DNA of 64,000 nt, from positions 2,480,001 through 2,544,000 of the forward strand of contig NZ_JAFBBT010000001.1 in the NCBI RefSeq assembly GCF_016907335.1. Direction: 5' to 3'. The notes beneath the pieces were generated by a model that was given only the letters and a program-made list of their open reading frames with translations, had not been told where the DNA came from and ran no database searches. Position numbers and translations under genes: made by a program. The DNA is from Curtobacterium herbarum (GTDB lineage Bacteria; Actinomycetota; Actinomycetes; Actinomycetales; Microbacteriaceae). This document shows, one piece after another, positions 16,100-24,797 of the stretch (the first letter of the stretch is position 1; each line of letters opens with the position of its first letter).

Positions 16100-18679
16100 G
16101 TGCCCGGAGAGAACCTCACCAGAACCGAAGCCCAGGAACGTGCCGGCATCGTCAGCGTCCAGACGTACGACGTCGAACTCGACCTGACCCGCGGCGCCGA
16201 CAGCTTCGGCAGCACCACCCGCGTGCGCTTCACCGCGACGCCCGGCGCCAGCACGTTCATCGACGCCATCACCAAGACCGTGCACTCGATCACCCTGAAC
16301 GGCACGGCCCTCGACGTCGCCGCCGTGAACGACGGCGTCCGCATCCAGCTCGCCGACCTGCAGGAGCAGAACGAGCTCGTCGTCGTCGCCGACGCACTGT
16401 ACACGAACACCGGCGAAGGCCTGCACCGCTTCGTGGACCCCGTCGACGACGAGGTCTACCTCTACTCACAGTTCGAGGTCCCGGACAGCCGCCGCATGTT
16501 CGCCGTGTTCGAGCAGCCCGACCTCAAGGCCGAGTTCAGCTTCACGGTGACCGCCCCCGCGCGCTGGCAGGTCGTGTCGAACGCGCCCACACCCGAGCCG
16601 CACGTCGACGGCGACCACGCCACGTGGACGTTCCCGCCGACCGCGACGATCTCCAGCTACATCACCGCCCTCGTCGCCGGCCCGTACGAGGTCGTGCGCA
16701 GCGAGCTCACGAGCCGTGACGGCCGCACCATCCCGCTCGGGGTGTTCGCGCGGAAGTCGCTGGCCGAGTACCTCGACCCGGAGTACGTCTTCGACATCAC
16801 CCGCAAGGGCTTCGCGTACTTCGAGGAGAAGTTCGACGTCGCGTACCCGTTCGAGAAGTACGACCAGCTCTTCGTGCCGGAGTTCAACGCCGGCGCGATG
16901 GAGAACGCGGGTGCGGTGACGTTCACCGAGACCTACGTGTTCCGCTCGAAGGTCACCGACGCCATCAAGGAGCGCCGGGTCGTCACGATCCTGCACGAGC
17001 TCGCACACATGTGGTTCGGCGACCTCGTCACCATGAAGTGGTGGAACGACCTGTGGCTCAACGAGTCGTTCGCCGAGTGGGCGTCGACGATCGCCACCGC
17101 CGAGGCCACCGAGTGGACCGAGGCCTGGACGACGTTCCAGGCGATGGAGAAGTCCTGGGCCTACCGACAGGACCAGCTGCCCTCGACGCACCCGATCGTC
17201 GCGACGATCAACGACCTCGAGGACGTCCAGGTCAACTTCGACGGCATCACCTACGCGAAGGGCGGCTCGGTCCTCAAGCAGCTCGTCGCCTGGGTCGGCA
17301 TCGACGCGTTCTTCGCGGGCGTCTCGGCGTACTTCAAGAAGCACCACCACTCCAACACCGAGCTGGCCGACCTGCTCGTGGAGCTCGAGGCCACCAGCGG
17401 TCGTGAACTCGGCGAGTGGTCGAAGCTCTGGCTCGAGACCGCCGGCGTGAACACTCTGCGCCCGGAGATCGAGACCGACGCCGACGGCGTGATCACGTCC
17501 TTCGCGGTGCTGCAGGAAGCCCCGGCCGACCACCCGACGCTGCGCCCGCACCGCCTGGCGATCGGTGTCTACGCCTTCACGAACGACGCCTCGGCACCGT
17601 TCGGCGCCGACACCGCGTCCTCCGGCGGCAAGCTCGAGCGGGCGCACCGTGTCGAGATCGACGTCGACGGGCCGCGCACCGAGGTCCCCGAGCTCGTCGG
17701 CGTACACCGCGGCGACCTCGTGCTGCTCAACGACGACGACCTGGCCTACGCCAAGATCCGCCTCGACGAGCAGTCCCGCCGCACCGCGATCGAGCACCTC
17801 GCCGCGATCGCGAACCCGCTCGCCCGCTCGATCGTGTGGGGTGCCGTGTGGGACGCCACCCGCGACGCCGAGTCCCCCGCCAGCGACTACGTGTCCCTGG
17901 TGCTCGGCAACATCGCGACCGAGACCGAGTCGACGACGATCCGGACCACGCTGTCGCAGCTGCTGCTGACCGCGCGGAACTACGTCGCCCCGGCGAAGTC
18001 CGACAGCACCGTCCGCACCGTGGGCGACACCCTCTGGCAGCTCGCGTCGACGGCCGAGTCCGGCTCCGACGCGCAGTTCCAGTTCGTGAAGTTCTTCGCA
18101 CAGGTCCCCTCGACGCCCGAGCACGTGGCGACGCTGCAGGGCCTGCGTGACGGTTCGGTGACGCTGCAGGGGCTCGAGGTGGACACCGACCTCCGCTGGG
18201 AGCTGCTCGAGGGCCTCGTGCTCGCCGGTGCCGCGGGCAACGACGAGATCGACACCGAGCTCGCCGCCGACCGCACGGCCTCCGGCGAGCAGGCCGCCGC
18301 CCGTGCCCGGGCGACGATCCCGACCGCCGAGGGCAAGCTCGCGGCGTTCTCGTCGCTCGTCGACACCGACGACGCACCGAACGCGATCGTCCGCCAGACC
18401 ACGATCGGGTTCCAGCACGTGAACTCCCCGGTCGTGCTCGAGGGCCTCGTGTCGCGGTACTTCGACGTCATCACCCGCATCTGGGACGAGCGCAGCTACC
18501 ACATCGCCGACACCGTCATCACGGGGCTCTACCCCGCGCCGCTGGCGTCGACCGAACTGCGTGACGCGGCCGTGGCGTGGCTCGAGGCCCACCCGGAGAC
18601 GCCGGCCCTGCGCCGCATCGTCACCGAGAACCTCGCGGGCACCGAACGGGCCCTCCGCGTCCAGGCGGCGGACGTCTGA
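16100..18679 (+). CDS. pepN: Aminopeptidase N (M1 family)
   Basis: 859 residues, the usual length for actinobacterial PepN. The substrate motif GAMEN lies near residue 264 (FNAGAMENAGAVTF). The zinc site is HELAH at 299-303 with the third ligand Glu in WLNESFAEW eighteen residues on. The C-terminal third is the helical ERAP1-like domain. It removes N-terminal residues from peptides in the cytoplasm. The GTG at 16100 was chosen because a GGAG ribosome binding site precedes it and the protein then begins like its homologues (VPGENLTRTEAQER); the longer open frame upstream overlaps the neighbour's promoter. Confidence 0.95.
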   Translation: MPGENLTRTEAQERAGIVSVQTYDVELDLTRGADSFGSTTRVRFTATPGASTFIDAITKTVHSITLNGTALDVAAVNDGVRIQLADLQEQNELVVVADALYTNTGEGLHRFVDPVDDEVYLYSQFEVPDSRRMFAVFEQPDLKAEFSFTVTAPARWQVVSNAPTPEPHVDGDHATWTFPPTATISSYITALVAGPYEVVRSELTSRDGRTIPLGVFARKSLAEYLDPEYVFDITRKGFAYFEEKFDVAYPFEKYDQLFVPEFNAGAMENAGAVTFTETYVFRSKVTDAIKERRVVTILHELAHMWFGDLVTMKWWNDLWLNESFAEWASTIATAEATEWTEAWTTFQAMEKSWAYRQDQLPSTHPIVATINDLEDVQVNFDGITYAKGGSVLKQLVAWVGIDAFFAGVSAYFKKHHHSNTELADLLVELEATSGRELGEWSKLWLETAGVNTLRPEIETDADGVITSFAVLQEAPADHPTLRPHRLAIGVYAFTNDASAPFGADTASSGGKLERAHRVEIDVDGPRTEVPELVGVHRGDLVLLNDDDLAYAKIRLDEQSRRTAIEHLAAIANPLARSIVWGAVWDATRDAESPASDYVSLVLGNIATETESTTIRTTLSQLLLTARNYVAPAKSDSTVRTVGDTLWQLASTAESGSDAQFQFVKFFAQVPSTPEHVATLQGLRDGSVTLQGLEVDTDLRWELLEGLVLAGAAGNDEIDTELAADRTASGEQAAARARATIPTAEGKLAAFSSLVDTDDAPNAIVRQTTIGFQHVNSPVVLEGLVSRYFDVITRIWDERSYHIADTVITGLYPAPLASTELRDAAVAWLEAHPETPALRRIVTENLAGTERALRVQAADV

Positions 18680-18692
18680 GCCTGATGTGACC

Positions 18693-18739
18693 GGCGGCGA
18701 GGCCTCGGCGTTCCTCCAGGGACACCGAGGCCTCGCCGC
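18693..18739. terminator. Terminator hairpin after pepN
   Basis: Perfect 15-bp stem (18693-18707 with 18725-18739) around a 17-base loop, 13 bases after the pepN stop and just before the MscS gene. Confidence 0.8.
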
Positions 18740-18756
18740 TTAGCATCGACCGGATC

Positions 18757-19827
18757 ATGCTCTTGGCTGCAGACTCCCCCGACGTCTCGAAGTGGGCGTC
18801 GAACACCTTCACCCAGTTCGTCGACACCTGGCACGTCCCGATCACCATCGTCATCGTCCTGCTGGCGGCGGTGATCCTCCGCGTCATCCTGCGCCGCATG
18901 ATCAAGCAGGTCGTCGACCGGATCGTCAACGGCGTCAAGAAGCGGCAGGGCGCCGCGGACACCCAGGCGCTCGTCGCATCGCCACTGCAGACGGCACGGG
19001 TCGTCCAGCGCACCCGCACCCTCGGCAGCGTCCTCGAGAACCTGGCGACCGTCGTCGTCGCGGTCATCGCGTTCGCCATCATCATCTCGACGGTCTTCCC
19101 CACCGCCGCGGTCGGCATCGTCGGTGGCGCTTCCGTCGTCGCCGCTGGCCTCGCGGTCGGCGCGCAGAGCATCGTCCGCGACATCCTGTCCGGCATCTTC
19201 ATGATCCTCGAGGACCAGGCCGGTGTCGGCGACGTCGTCGACACCGGGCAGGCGACCGGCATCGTCGAGAACGTCGGCCTCCGGGTCATGCAGATCCGCG
19301 ACGTGAACGGGATCCTGTGGTTCGTGCCGAACGGCCAGATCCTGCGCGTCGGCAACCTGTCCCAGGGGTGGTCCCGCGTCCTGGTCGACATCACCGTCCC
19401 GTACGACACCGACATCGACGCCGTGCAGGACGCCCTCCTGGACGCGGCCGTCACGATGTCGCAGGAGTCACGCTGGCGCCAGCGCATCGTCGAGAAGCCC
19501 GAGATCTGGGGTCTGCAGTCGATCACCGACACGGGCATGGTCTTCCGCCTGGTCGTGAAGACCCGCGCGTCCGAACTCGACGTCGTCGGCCGGGAACTCC
19601 GCATCCGCCTGAAACACAGCGTCGACGAACTCGGCGTGACCCTGCCGGCGATGTCGATGATCATGCCCGCCGGGTGGGAGAACGCCACCTCGGTCAACGG
19701 CCTGCGCCCCGTGCGCACCGCCCCCGTCCCGGCGCCCACCAGGTCACGCAGCGCGCGGCGGAACGTCTTCGGGCGGGCCATCCGCACCGGGGACGAACCC
19801 AGCACCGACCACGAGGACTCACCATGA
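18757..19827 (+). CDS. MscS family mechanosensitive ion channel
   Basis: 356 residues. Helices at about 25-50 (ITIVIVLLAAVILRVIL) and 88-110 (LATVVVAVIAFAIIISTVF), then the pore helix VGIVGGASVVAAGLAVGAQ and the MscS beta domain signature GIFMILEDQAGVGDVVDTG, followed by GILWFVPNGQILRVGNLS. The C-terminal cage domain runs to about residue 300, then a basic tail. It opens under membrane tension to release solutes in hypo-osmotic shock. A TAGCAT lies ten bases before the ATG, so the leader is at most a few bases. Its stop overlaps the globin start (ATGA). Confidence 0.92.
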   Translation: MLLAADSPDVSKWASNTFTQFVDTWHVPITIVIVLLAAVILRVILRRMIKQVVDRIVNGVKKRQGAADTQALVASPLQTARVVQRTRTLGSVLENLATVVVAVIAFAIIISTVFPTAAVGIVGGASVVAAGLAVGAQSIVRDILSGIFMILEDQAGVGDVVDTGQATGIVENVGLRVMQIRDVNGILWFVPNGQILRVGNLSQGWSRVLVDITVPYDTDIDAVQDALLDAAVTMSQESRWRQRIVEKPEIWGLQSITDTGMVFRLVVKTRASELDVVGRELRIRLKHSVDELGVTLPAMSMIMPAGWENATSVNGLRPVRTAPVPAPTRSRSARRNVFGRAIRTGDEPSTDHEDSP

Positions 19828-20309
19828 CCGGACCGTCACTGCCGATCGGCCCGCCGGCCGGGGACGCGGGTGTGGGTGGCGCCGTACCGGCGCAGCCCGT
19901 CACGCTCCGCGTCGGGCTCGGTGGTGCGGCGGCGAGCGGCTCGCTCTTCGACCGGATCGGTGGCGCACCGACCTTCGACCGCCTGGTGCGTCGCTTCTAC
20001 GAGGGTGTGCAGCAGGACGAGGTGATCTGGCCGATGTACCCGGCCGAAGACCTCGAGGGCGCGATCTGGCGCCTCTCGCAGTTCCTCCAGCAGTACTGGG
20101 GCGGGCCGTCGACGTACAGCGAGCACCGCGGGCACCCCCGGCTGCGGATGCGGCACAACCCCTTCCGGATCACGCCCGAGGCGCGCGAGCACTGGCTCCA
20201 GCACATGCACGACGCGGTCGAGTCGCTCGACCTCGCCCCGCTCGACGAGGCCGAGCTGTGGGGCTACCTCGACCGTGCGGCCCACGCGATGACGAACTCG
20301 TTCGACTGA
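19824..20309 (+). CDS. glbO: Truncated haemoglobin, group II (trHbO) with N-terminal extension
   Basis: 161 residues. A Gly/Pro/Ala-rich extension of about 38 residues precedes a group II truncated globin: LFDRIGGAPTFDRLVRRFYE, WPMYPAEDLEGAIWRLSQFL, YWGGPSTYSEHRGHPRLRMR (with the proximal-His region) and the C-terminal WGYLDRAAHAMTNSF. Group II globins bind O2 tightly and are linked to oxygen or NO chemistry. It overlaps the MscS gene by four bases, so they are co-transcribed; the functional link is unclear. The extension is longer than in typical trHbO. Confidence 0.9.
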   Translation: MTGPSLPIGPPAGDAGVGGAVPAQPVTLRVGLGGAAASGSLFDRIGGAPTFDRLVRRFYEGVQQDEVIWPMYPAEDLEGAIWRLSQFLQQYWGGPSTYSEHRGHPRLRMRHNPFRITPEAREHWLQHMHDAVESLDLAPLDEAELWGYLDRAAHAMTNSFD

Positions 20310-20340
20310 GGTCGGCGTCGGTCGGTGTGGTCTGGCCACA

Positions 20341-20394
20341 GACGACGGACGGGAGGCCCGTGGCGGGTCCGCCACGGGCCTCCCGTCCGTCGTC
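20341..20394. terminator. Terminator with a perfect 25-bp stem
   Basis: Arms 20341-20365 and 20370-20394 are exact complements around GGTC. The stem contains GACGGGAGGC, shared with the hairpins at 13909, 50373 and 55883. Confidence 0.85.
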
Positions 20395-20453
20395 TGGTCG
20401 CGCGCCACGCTGTGGATGCATCGTGCTCTCGCGTGCCGTGCCGTGCCGTGCTC

Positions 20454-20561
20454 GCGCGTCCGCGTCGAGCGGCGCGTCCGCGACGAGCGGCGCGTCCGCG
20501 ACGGGCGGCGCGTCCGCGTGGGGCGGCGCGTCCGCGTCGGCTGGCGCGTCCGCGTCAGTCG
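20454..20561. repeat. Tandem repeat, 6 x 18 bp
   Basis: Six 18-base units beginning GCGCGTCCGCG, differing mainly in the last seven bases. The last unit contains the stop codon of the epimerase-like gene (20555-20557). A run of GCCGT repeats precedes the array (20433-20450). Confidence 0.85.
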
Positions 20562-21427
20562 GCGCGGTAGCCGCTCCGGAGTTCCTCGACCAGGGTCGGG
20601 CGCGACGGCTGCCACCCGAGGCCGCGAGCGTGCGCACCGGTCGCCGCCTGGTCGAGCAGCAGGGCGTCGGCGAAGTCCGTGCCGAGGCGCTGGCGTGATT
20701 CGTCGACGGACTCGGCGACCACGGCGGCGCGGGCATCGGCCTGCCCCTCGACACCGGGCTGCCCCTCGACACCGGCCTGGGCGAGGTCGCGGACCGTCGG
20801 GTTGTGGCCGGACGCTGCGACCAGGTACCCGTCCTGGTCACCGCGCTCGACCGCGAGGACGTAGAGCTCGGCCAGGTCGTCCACGTGCACGGTCGTCCAG
20901 CGCTGCGTGCCGTCACCGACCAGACGGACCGGTGCATCACCGTCGGGGACGAACATCGTCGGGATGCCCGCGCCGTGTCCGTGGACGATGCCGGGCGCGA
21001 CGACGGTGGTGCGGACGGTGCTCGCGCGGACGTGAGCCTCGTTGGCCGTCCGCCACGCCGTGAGTGCCGGCGGTGCGATCGGTGTGTCCTCGGTGATGTC
21101 GCCGGACGCGCCGAAGGTGAAGATCCCCCCGGTGTGGACGAACGGCTTCTCGGTCCCGTCGAGCGTCTCGAGGACCGTCGCGGTGAAACCAGGGTCGACG
21201 TCCTCGGCCGAGGCGGTGTGGACGACGGCGTCGGCCTCCCGCGCGAGCCGGGCGACGAGCTCCTGGTCGGCCAGGTCGCCGACGACCGCGGTGGCGCCGG
21301 CCTCACGGGCACGGGCCGCCTTCTCGCCCGATCGGAGGACGGCGGTGACGGTGTGGCCACGGGCGATGAGTGCGCGGAGGACGGCCGAGCCGATGTACCC
21401 GGACGCACCGGTGAGGAAGACGTGCAT
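20555..21427 (-). CDS. NAD(P)-dependent epimerase/dehydratase family protein
   Basis: 290 residues of the extended short-chain dehydrogenase fold. The dinucleotide motif is at the N-terminus: MHVFLTGASGYIGSAVLRAL (GxxGxxG). VVGDLADQELVARL and the later HTGGIFTFGASG match atypical SDR NAD-binding proteins; the usual YxxxK is not evident (TAWRTANEAHV stands in its place), so catalytic activity is uncertain. There is no obvious partner; the gene is followed by an 18-bp tandem repeat array that reaches its last codons. Confidence 0.82.
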   Translation of the reverse strand: MHVFLTGASGYIGSAVLRALIARGHTVTAVLRSGEKAARAREAGATAVVGDLADQELVARLAREADAVVHTASAEDVDPGFTATVLETLDGTEKPFVHTGGIFTFGASGDITEDTPIAPPALTAWRTANEAHVRASTVRTTVVAPGIVHGHGAGIPTMFVPDGDAPVRLVGDGTQRWTTVHVDDLAELYVLAVERGDQDGYLVAASGHNPTVRDLAQAGVEGQPGVEGQADARAAVVAESVDESRQRLGTDFADALLLDQAATGAHARGLGWQPSRPTLVEELRSGYRAD

Positions 21428-21513
21428 GACCCCGAGCGAACCACGCGTGCCTGCTGGCGGGCTGGTGGACCCGGCGCCGGGCTCGGTCGACGAGCTCCGG
21501 TCGACGGTCGGGG

Positions 21514-22215
21514 CTAGGAGCCCAGGGTCCAGGCTCGACGCTTGACGAGCACGTGCCCCCGCGAGGTCGTCAGTCGACTCCACGGACCGGTCTCGAACAG
21601 CCGGACCGGTTCGGTGCCCAGGAAGCCGAGGCTCTCGGCAGCGAAGCCCGCGCCGGCGGGCAGGTGCTCGACGCCAGCGATCGGTCGACCCCACACCTCC
21701 GAGCGGACGCGTCGGACGATGGACTCCCCCGAGCTCGCCGGCACCGCGGCCGCGACCTCGTCGATGCCCTGCCGCGCTGCACGGTGCAGGAGCTCGGCGG
21801 AGACGTCCGACAACGGTGCCCATCCCCCGCGAGGCGGTGAGATCGCGGCCCAGGTGACGGTGTGGACCTCGAGGGGCAGCTCGACCTCGATCGGCGTGGC
21901 CCGTGTCGGGTCGGCGCTGTCGACGTCCGCGGCGTCCTGCGCCTCGGCGAGCAGACGCAGCCGTTCCTGGAACGAGCGCAGCGGTACGACGACGTCGATG
22001 TGCTCCGGCTGGGTCAGTGCGAACGTCCGGAGCCCGAGCACGGTCGGCAGCTCGTCGAGCAGTCCGAGCGGGTAGAGGATCGCGGTGTAGACCGCCAGGA
22101 CGCCGGAGTCGGCGATCAGGCGGACCGACCCGTCCTCGATCCGAGCGGCCCGCCCGAGGTAGGTGCGGAGGTCGCCGAGCGAAGCGGCGTCGGGAAGGGT
22201 GAACGAGCTGCTCAT
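21514..22215 (-). CDS. Conserved actinobacterial protein of unknown function
   Basis: 233 residues beginning MSSSFTLPDAASLGDLRTYL, then ARIEDGSVRLIADSGVLAVY and LGLRTFALTQPEHIDVVVPL. I know the pattern as a protein conserved across actinobacteria without a known role. No membrane segment or catalytic motif is seen; the second half, PRGGWAPLSDVSAELLHRAA and VWGRPIAGVEHLPAGAGFAA, looks globular. A TAGGAT lies ten bases before the ATG, giving a very short leader. It is divergent from the hsp20 gene, with its promoter next to the CIRCE element. Confidence 0.8.
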   Translation of the reverse strand: MSSSFTLPDAASLGDLRTYLGRAARIEDGSVRLIADSGVLAVYTAILYPLGLLDELPTVLGLRTFALTQPEHIDVVVPLRSFQERLRLLAEAQDAADVDSADPTRATPIEVELPLEVHTVTWAAISPPRGGWAPLSDVSAELLHRAARQGIDEVAAAVPASSGESIVRRVRSEVWGRPIAGVEHLPAGAGFAAESLGFLGTEPVRLFETGPWSRLTTSRGHVLVKRRAWTLGS

Positions 22216-22287
22216 GTCGCCATCGATCCTAGCCGCGACCGTTCGCAGGCTCGCTGGCTGCGCTCTCGGCGTCCTCTGAGCAGTCTT

Positions 22288-22314
22288 TTGGCACTCTCCG
22301 GGTTCGAGTGCTAA
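22288..22314. promoter_or_regulatory. CIRCE element (HrcA operator)
   Basis: TTGGCACTC-N9-GAGTGCTAA, one mismatch from the consensus TTAGCACTC-N9-GAGTGCTAA, with the correct nine-base spacer. It lies 65 bp before the hsp20 start codon. Confidence 0.9.
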
Positions 22315-22325
22315 AACAGGTCGCA

Positions 22326-22346
22326 GTTGAGTCACGGCGACTCAAC
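22326..22346. promoter_or_regulatory. HAIR element (HspR operator)
   Basis: TTGAGT-N7-ACTCAA, the core of the HspR consensus CTTGAGT-N7-ACTCAAG, inside a longer perfect inverted repeat with 13-bp arms (22321-22351). It lies 12 bases after the CIRCE element and 32 bases before hsp20. Confidence 0.85.
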
Positions 22347-22378
22347 TGCGAACCACTCAGAGAAGGAGTTGATGTCAG

Positions 22379-22825
22379 ATGGCCATGAACTTCGATCCGT
22401 TCCGCGAGTTCGACCGTCTCGCCGGGTCCCTCCTCGCCGGAGCCGGCACCGGCCCCCGCTCGATGCCGATGGACCTGTACCGCGCGGGCGACCACTACGT
22501 GATGGACGTCGACCTGCCCGGTGTCGACCCGGGTTCGGTCGACATCGACGTCGACGGCTCCGTGCTCACGATCCGGGCAGAGCGGACGCTCGGCGCCCCC
22601 GAGGGTGCGCAGTGGCTCACCCGCGAACGGCAGCCGGGCTCGTTCGTCCGACAGCTGACACTCGGCGACGGCCTGGACGTCGAGCGCATCGCCGCCCACT
22701 ACGACAACGGCGTGCTGAGCGTCACGATCCCGGTGCAGGAGTCCTCGAAGCCGCGCAAGATCGCCATCAGCACGGGCGGTGGCGCCGAGACACTCGCGGT
22801 CGAGCAGGCTGCCGCCAGCAGCTGA
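22379..22825 (+). CDS. Small heat shock protein, Hsp20 family
   Basis: 148 residues: short N-terminal arm (MAMNFDPFREFDRLAGSLL), alpha-crystallin domain at about 35-130 with YVMDVDLPGVDPGSVDIDVD and DNGVLSVTIPV, and a Ser/Ala-rich tail. It is an ATP-independent holdase that keeps unfolding proteins soluble. The ATG at 22379 follows an AAGGAG ribosome binding site; a second Met is two codons on. Both a CIRCE and a HAIR element precede it, so HrcA and HspR should jointly repress it at normal temperature. A strong hairpin ends the transcript. Confidence 0.95.
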   Translation: MAMNFDPFREFDRLAGSLLAGAGTGPRSMPMDLYRAGDHYVMDVDLPGVDPGSVDIDVDGSVLTIRAERTLGAPEGAQWLTRERQPGSFVRQLTLGDGLDVERIAAHYDNGVLSVTIPVQESSKPRKIAISTGGGAETLAVEQAAASS

Positions 22826-22878
22826 CCCGCTGGCGGTCGGACCGACCGCAGCGCGAGACAGACCCTTACCGTTCCCCC

Positions 22879-22918
22879 GACCGACGGGTCGGCCCGATCC
22901 CGGGCCGGCCCGTCGGTC
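22879..22918. terminator. Terminator hairpin after hsp20
   Basis: 18-bp stem with one mismatch (22879-22896 with 22901-22918) and a four-base loop, 54 bases after the hsp20 stop. Confidence 0.75.
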
Positions 22919-22993
22919 TGTTCCTTGCTCCGCCCAGCCACCTGGCTGCCTACCTTCCTGCCTTCCTGCCTGTCGCACCCCGCCTGCCTGCTC

Positions 22994-23365
22994 ATGCCGC
23001 ACCTGCTCAACGCCCTGCTGTCCGTCCTCGTCGTCGCCGGCCTGCTCGCCGGTCCGAGCCTCCGACCCGGTCTCGGTCTGCTGCTCGGCCTCACCGGTTC
23101 GACGATCGCCAACCACGTCGTCTGGCTCGCGTCACCCGATGTCTGGTCGCACGTCGTCGTCCCCTGGCTCGCGAGCGTCGGCGGAGCGCTCGTCGCCGTG
23201 TCCGTCTGGAGCCTGCTCCGGAACTCGCCGAGCCTCGCCGAGCTCGTCGGAGCCGACGTCACGGGACCGCCCGACCCCCTCGACGACGAGGACGGGCCAG
23301 CGGTCGACCTCATCGACCCCGCGAGCGGAATCCCTGCCCGGCACCCACGCCCGGCACGATCGTGA
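22994..23365 (+). CDS. Hypothetical membrane protein
   Basis: 123 residues from the ATG at 22994; the open frame starts at 22925 but its first part is Pro/Cys-rich shadow. Three hydrophobic stretches: LLNALLSVLVVAGLLAG, LGLLLGLTGSTIANHVVWLA and VVVPWLASVGGALVAVSVWSL. The C-terminal 50 residues are acidic and polar (DPLDDEDGPAVDLIDPASG). No family recognised, no ribosome binding site. It is followed 47 bases later by the thioesterase gene. Confidence 0.5.
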   Translation: MPHLLNALLSVLVVAGLLAGPSLRPGLGLLLGLTGSTIANHVVWLASPDVWSHVVVPWLASVGGALVAVSVWSLLRNSPSLAELVGADVTGPPDPLDDEDGPAVDLIDPASGIPARHPRPARS

Positions 23366-23400
23366 GCCGTGCCCGCACTCGCTCGCTCGCCGCGCGTTCG

Positions 23401-23406
23401 TACACT
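23401..23406 (+). promoter_or_regulatory. -10 box TACACT of leaderless thioesterase II
   Basis: TACACT, six bases, GTG at 23413; no ribosome binding site. Confidence 0.7.
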
Positions 23407-23412
23407 GGGCTG

Positions 23413-24276
23413 GTGAACCGCGAACCCGACTTCCTCTCCACCCTGCAGCTCGAGGACACCGGAGCGAGCACCCGGGAGACCATCCTCACCGGAGCGAGCC
23501 ACTGGTCCCCCGGCGGCCGTGTGTTCGGCGGGCAGGTCCTCGCGCAGTGCATCGTCGCCGCGCAGACCACCATCGAGGGACGCGCCATCCACTCGGTCCA
23601 CGGCTACTTCCTGCGGCCCGGGGCCATCGACGTGCCGATCACGTTCGGCGTCGAGCGGATCCACGACGGCCGGTCCTTCGCGACGCGTCGGGCGCAGGCG
23701 TACCAGAACGGCGTCCCGATCTTCTCGATGATCGCGTCCTTCCAGACGCCCGACGTCGGTGCCGAACACCAGGACCCGTTCCCCGCGGACGTGCCGGACC
23801 CGGAGTCACTGCCGTCGGCTGCGTCCGTGCTCGCGTCCATCGACCACCCGACGGCGCAGGCCTGGGCGGAACGGTCGATCGACATGCGGCACGTCGAGGG
23901 CTCGGTCTACGTCGACGTGCAGGGCGCGCGGGTCGCACACCAGGCGGTGTGGTTCCGCGTCGAACGTGACCTGCCGGACGACCCGGCCCTGCACCGCGCG
24001 GTCCTCGCGTACGCGAGCGACCTGTCGCTCCTCGAGCCGATCATGCGTCGGCACGGGATGGCCTGGGGCACCCCCGGAGTCAAGCTCGCGAGTCTCGACC
24101 ACGCGATGTGGTGGCACCGCGACGGTCGAGCCGACGAGTGGGTGCTGTACGCGCAGGAGTCCCCCAGCGCACAGGGCGGCCGTGGGCTCGCCTTCGGCCG
24201 GATGTTCTCGCGGGACGGGCGCCTGCTCGCGACCGTCGCGCAGGAGGGCATGATGCGGGTCCCGTCAGCAGATTGA
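23413..24276 (+). CDS. tesB: Acyl-CoA thioesterase II
   Basis: 287 residues with two hotdog domains typical of TesB. The first contains WSPGGRVFGGQVLAQCIVAA and HSVHGYFLRPG; the second ends with the active-site region LASLDHAMWWHRDGRADEWV and SPSAQGGRGLAFGRMFSRDG. It hydrolyses acyl-CoA esters of medium or long chains in the cytoplasm. The GTG at 23413 is preceded by TACACT six bases upstream, so the mRNA is predicted to lack a leader. It is convergent with another, 4HBT-type thioesterase. Confidence 0.93.
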   Translation: MNREPDFLSTLQLEDTGASTRETILTGASHWSPGGRVFGGQVLAQCIVAAQTTIEGRAIHSVHGYFLRPGAIDVPITFGVERIHDGRSFATRRAQAYQNGVPIFSMIASFQTPDVGAEHQDPFPADVPDPESLPSAASVLASIDHPTAQAWAERSIDMRHVEGSVYVDVQGARVAHQAVWFRVERDLPDDPALHRAVLAYASDLSLLEPIMRRHGMAWGTPGVKLASLDHAMWWHRDGRADEWVLYAQESPSAQGGRGLAFGRMFSRDGRLLATVAQEGMMRVPSAD

Positions 24277-24309
24277 CGACCTACGGCGCAGCGACAGGCC
24301 GACCTCGGC

Positions 24310-24792
24310 TCAGGGGCGGGAGAACGTGACTGGAGGCTCGACGTACTGCTCGCACGCCGCACGCTCCTCGTCGGTCAGCCGTCGTGGTCGGTTGGTCTCC
24401 GCATCGACCAGGACCAGCGTCGTCGTCGCCCGCGTGTAGAGCTCGGCTGGGTCGTGCCCCACCGGGGACCACACTTCGTACGAGATCTCGAGGCTCGCGC
24501 CGCCGATCCGCCCGATCCAGAGCTGGATGTCGAGCGGTCGGCGGAAGTACGGCGTCGACGCGAGGTACTCGAGGCGTTGCGCCGCGATCACCGTCATCGT
24601 ACCCGATCCGGGCCGACCGTCGATCACCGGTACCGGCGCGGACCCCGACTCGTCGACCTCGTCGGGGTCCGGCGCCCAGAACGCCAGCACGCGTGCTTCT
24701 TCGAGCAGCCGGAGCATCGCAGAGTTGTTGACGTGCCCGTAGGCGTCGATGTCACTCCAGCGGATGCGGATCGGAGCGTGCAGGCGTGCCAC
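24310..24792 (-). CDS. 4HBT-family acyl-CoA thioesterase
   Basis: 160 residues, single hotdog domain of the YbgC/FcbC group: IRIRWSDIDAYGHVNNSAML carries the catalytic Asp (DIDAYGHVNN), and LEYLASTPYFRRPLDIQLWI and ISYEVWSP complete the fold. It cleaves acyl-CoA esters. The GTG at 24792 lies five bases after the EttA stop, so the gene is translated together with ettA. A loop of about 25 residues (PDPDEVDESGSAPVPVIDG) is inserted after the first helix. Confidence 0.85.
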   Translation of the reverse strand: MARLHAPIRIRWSDIDAYGHVNNSAMLRLLEEARVLAFWAPDPDEVDESGSAPVPVIDGRPGSGTMTVIAAQRLEYLASTPYFRRPLDIQLWIGRIGGASLEISYEVWSPVGHDPAELYTRATTTLVLVDAETNRPRRLTDEERAACEQYVEPPVTFSRP

Positions 24793-24797
24793 CGGGA

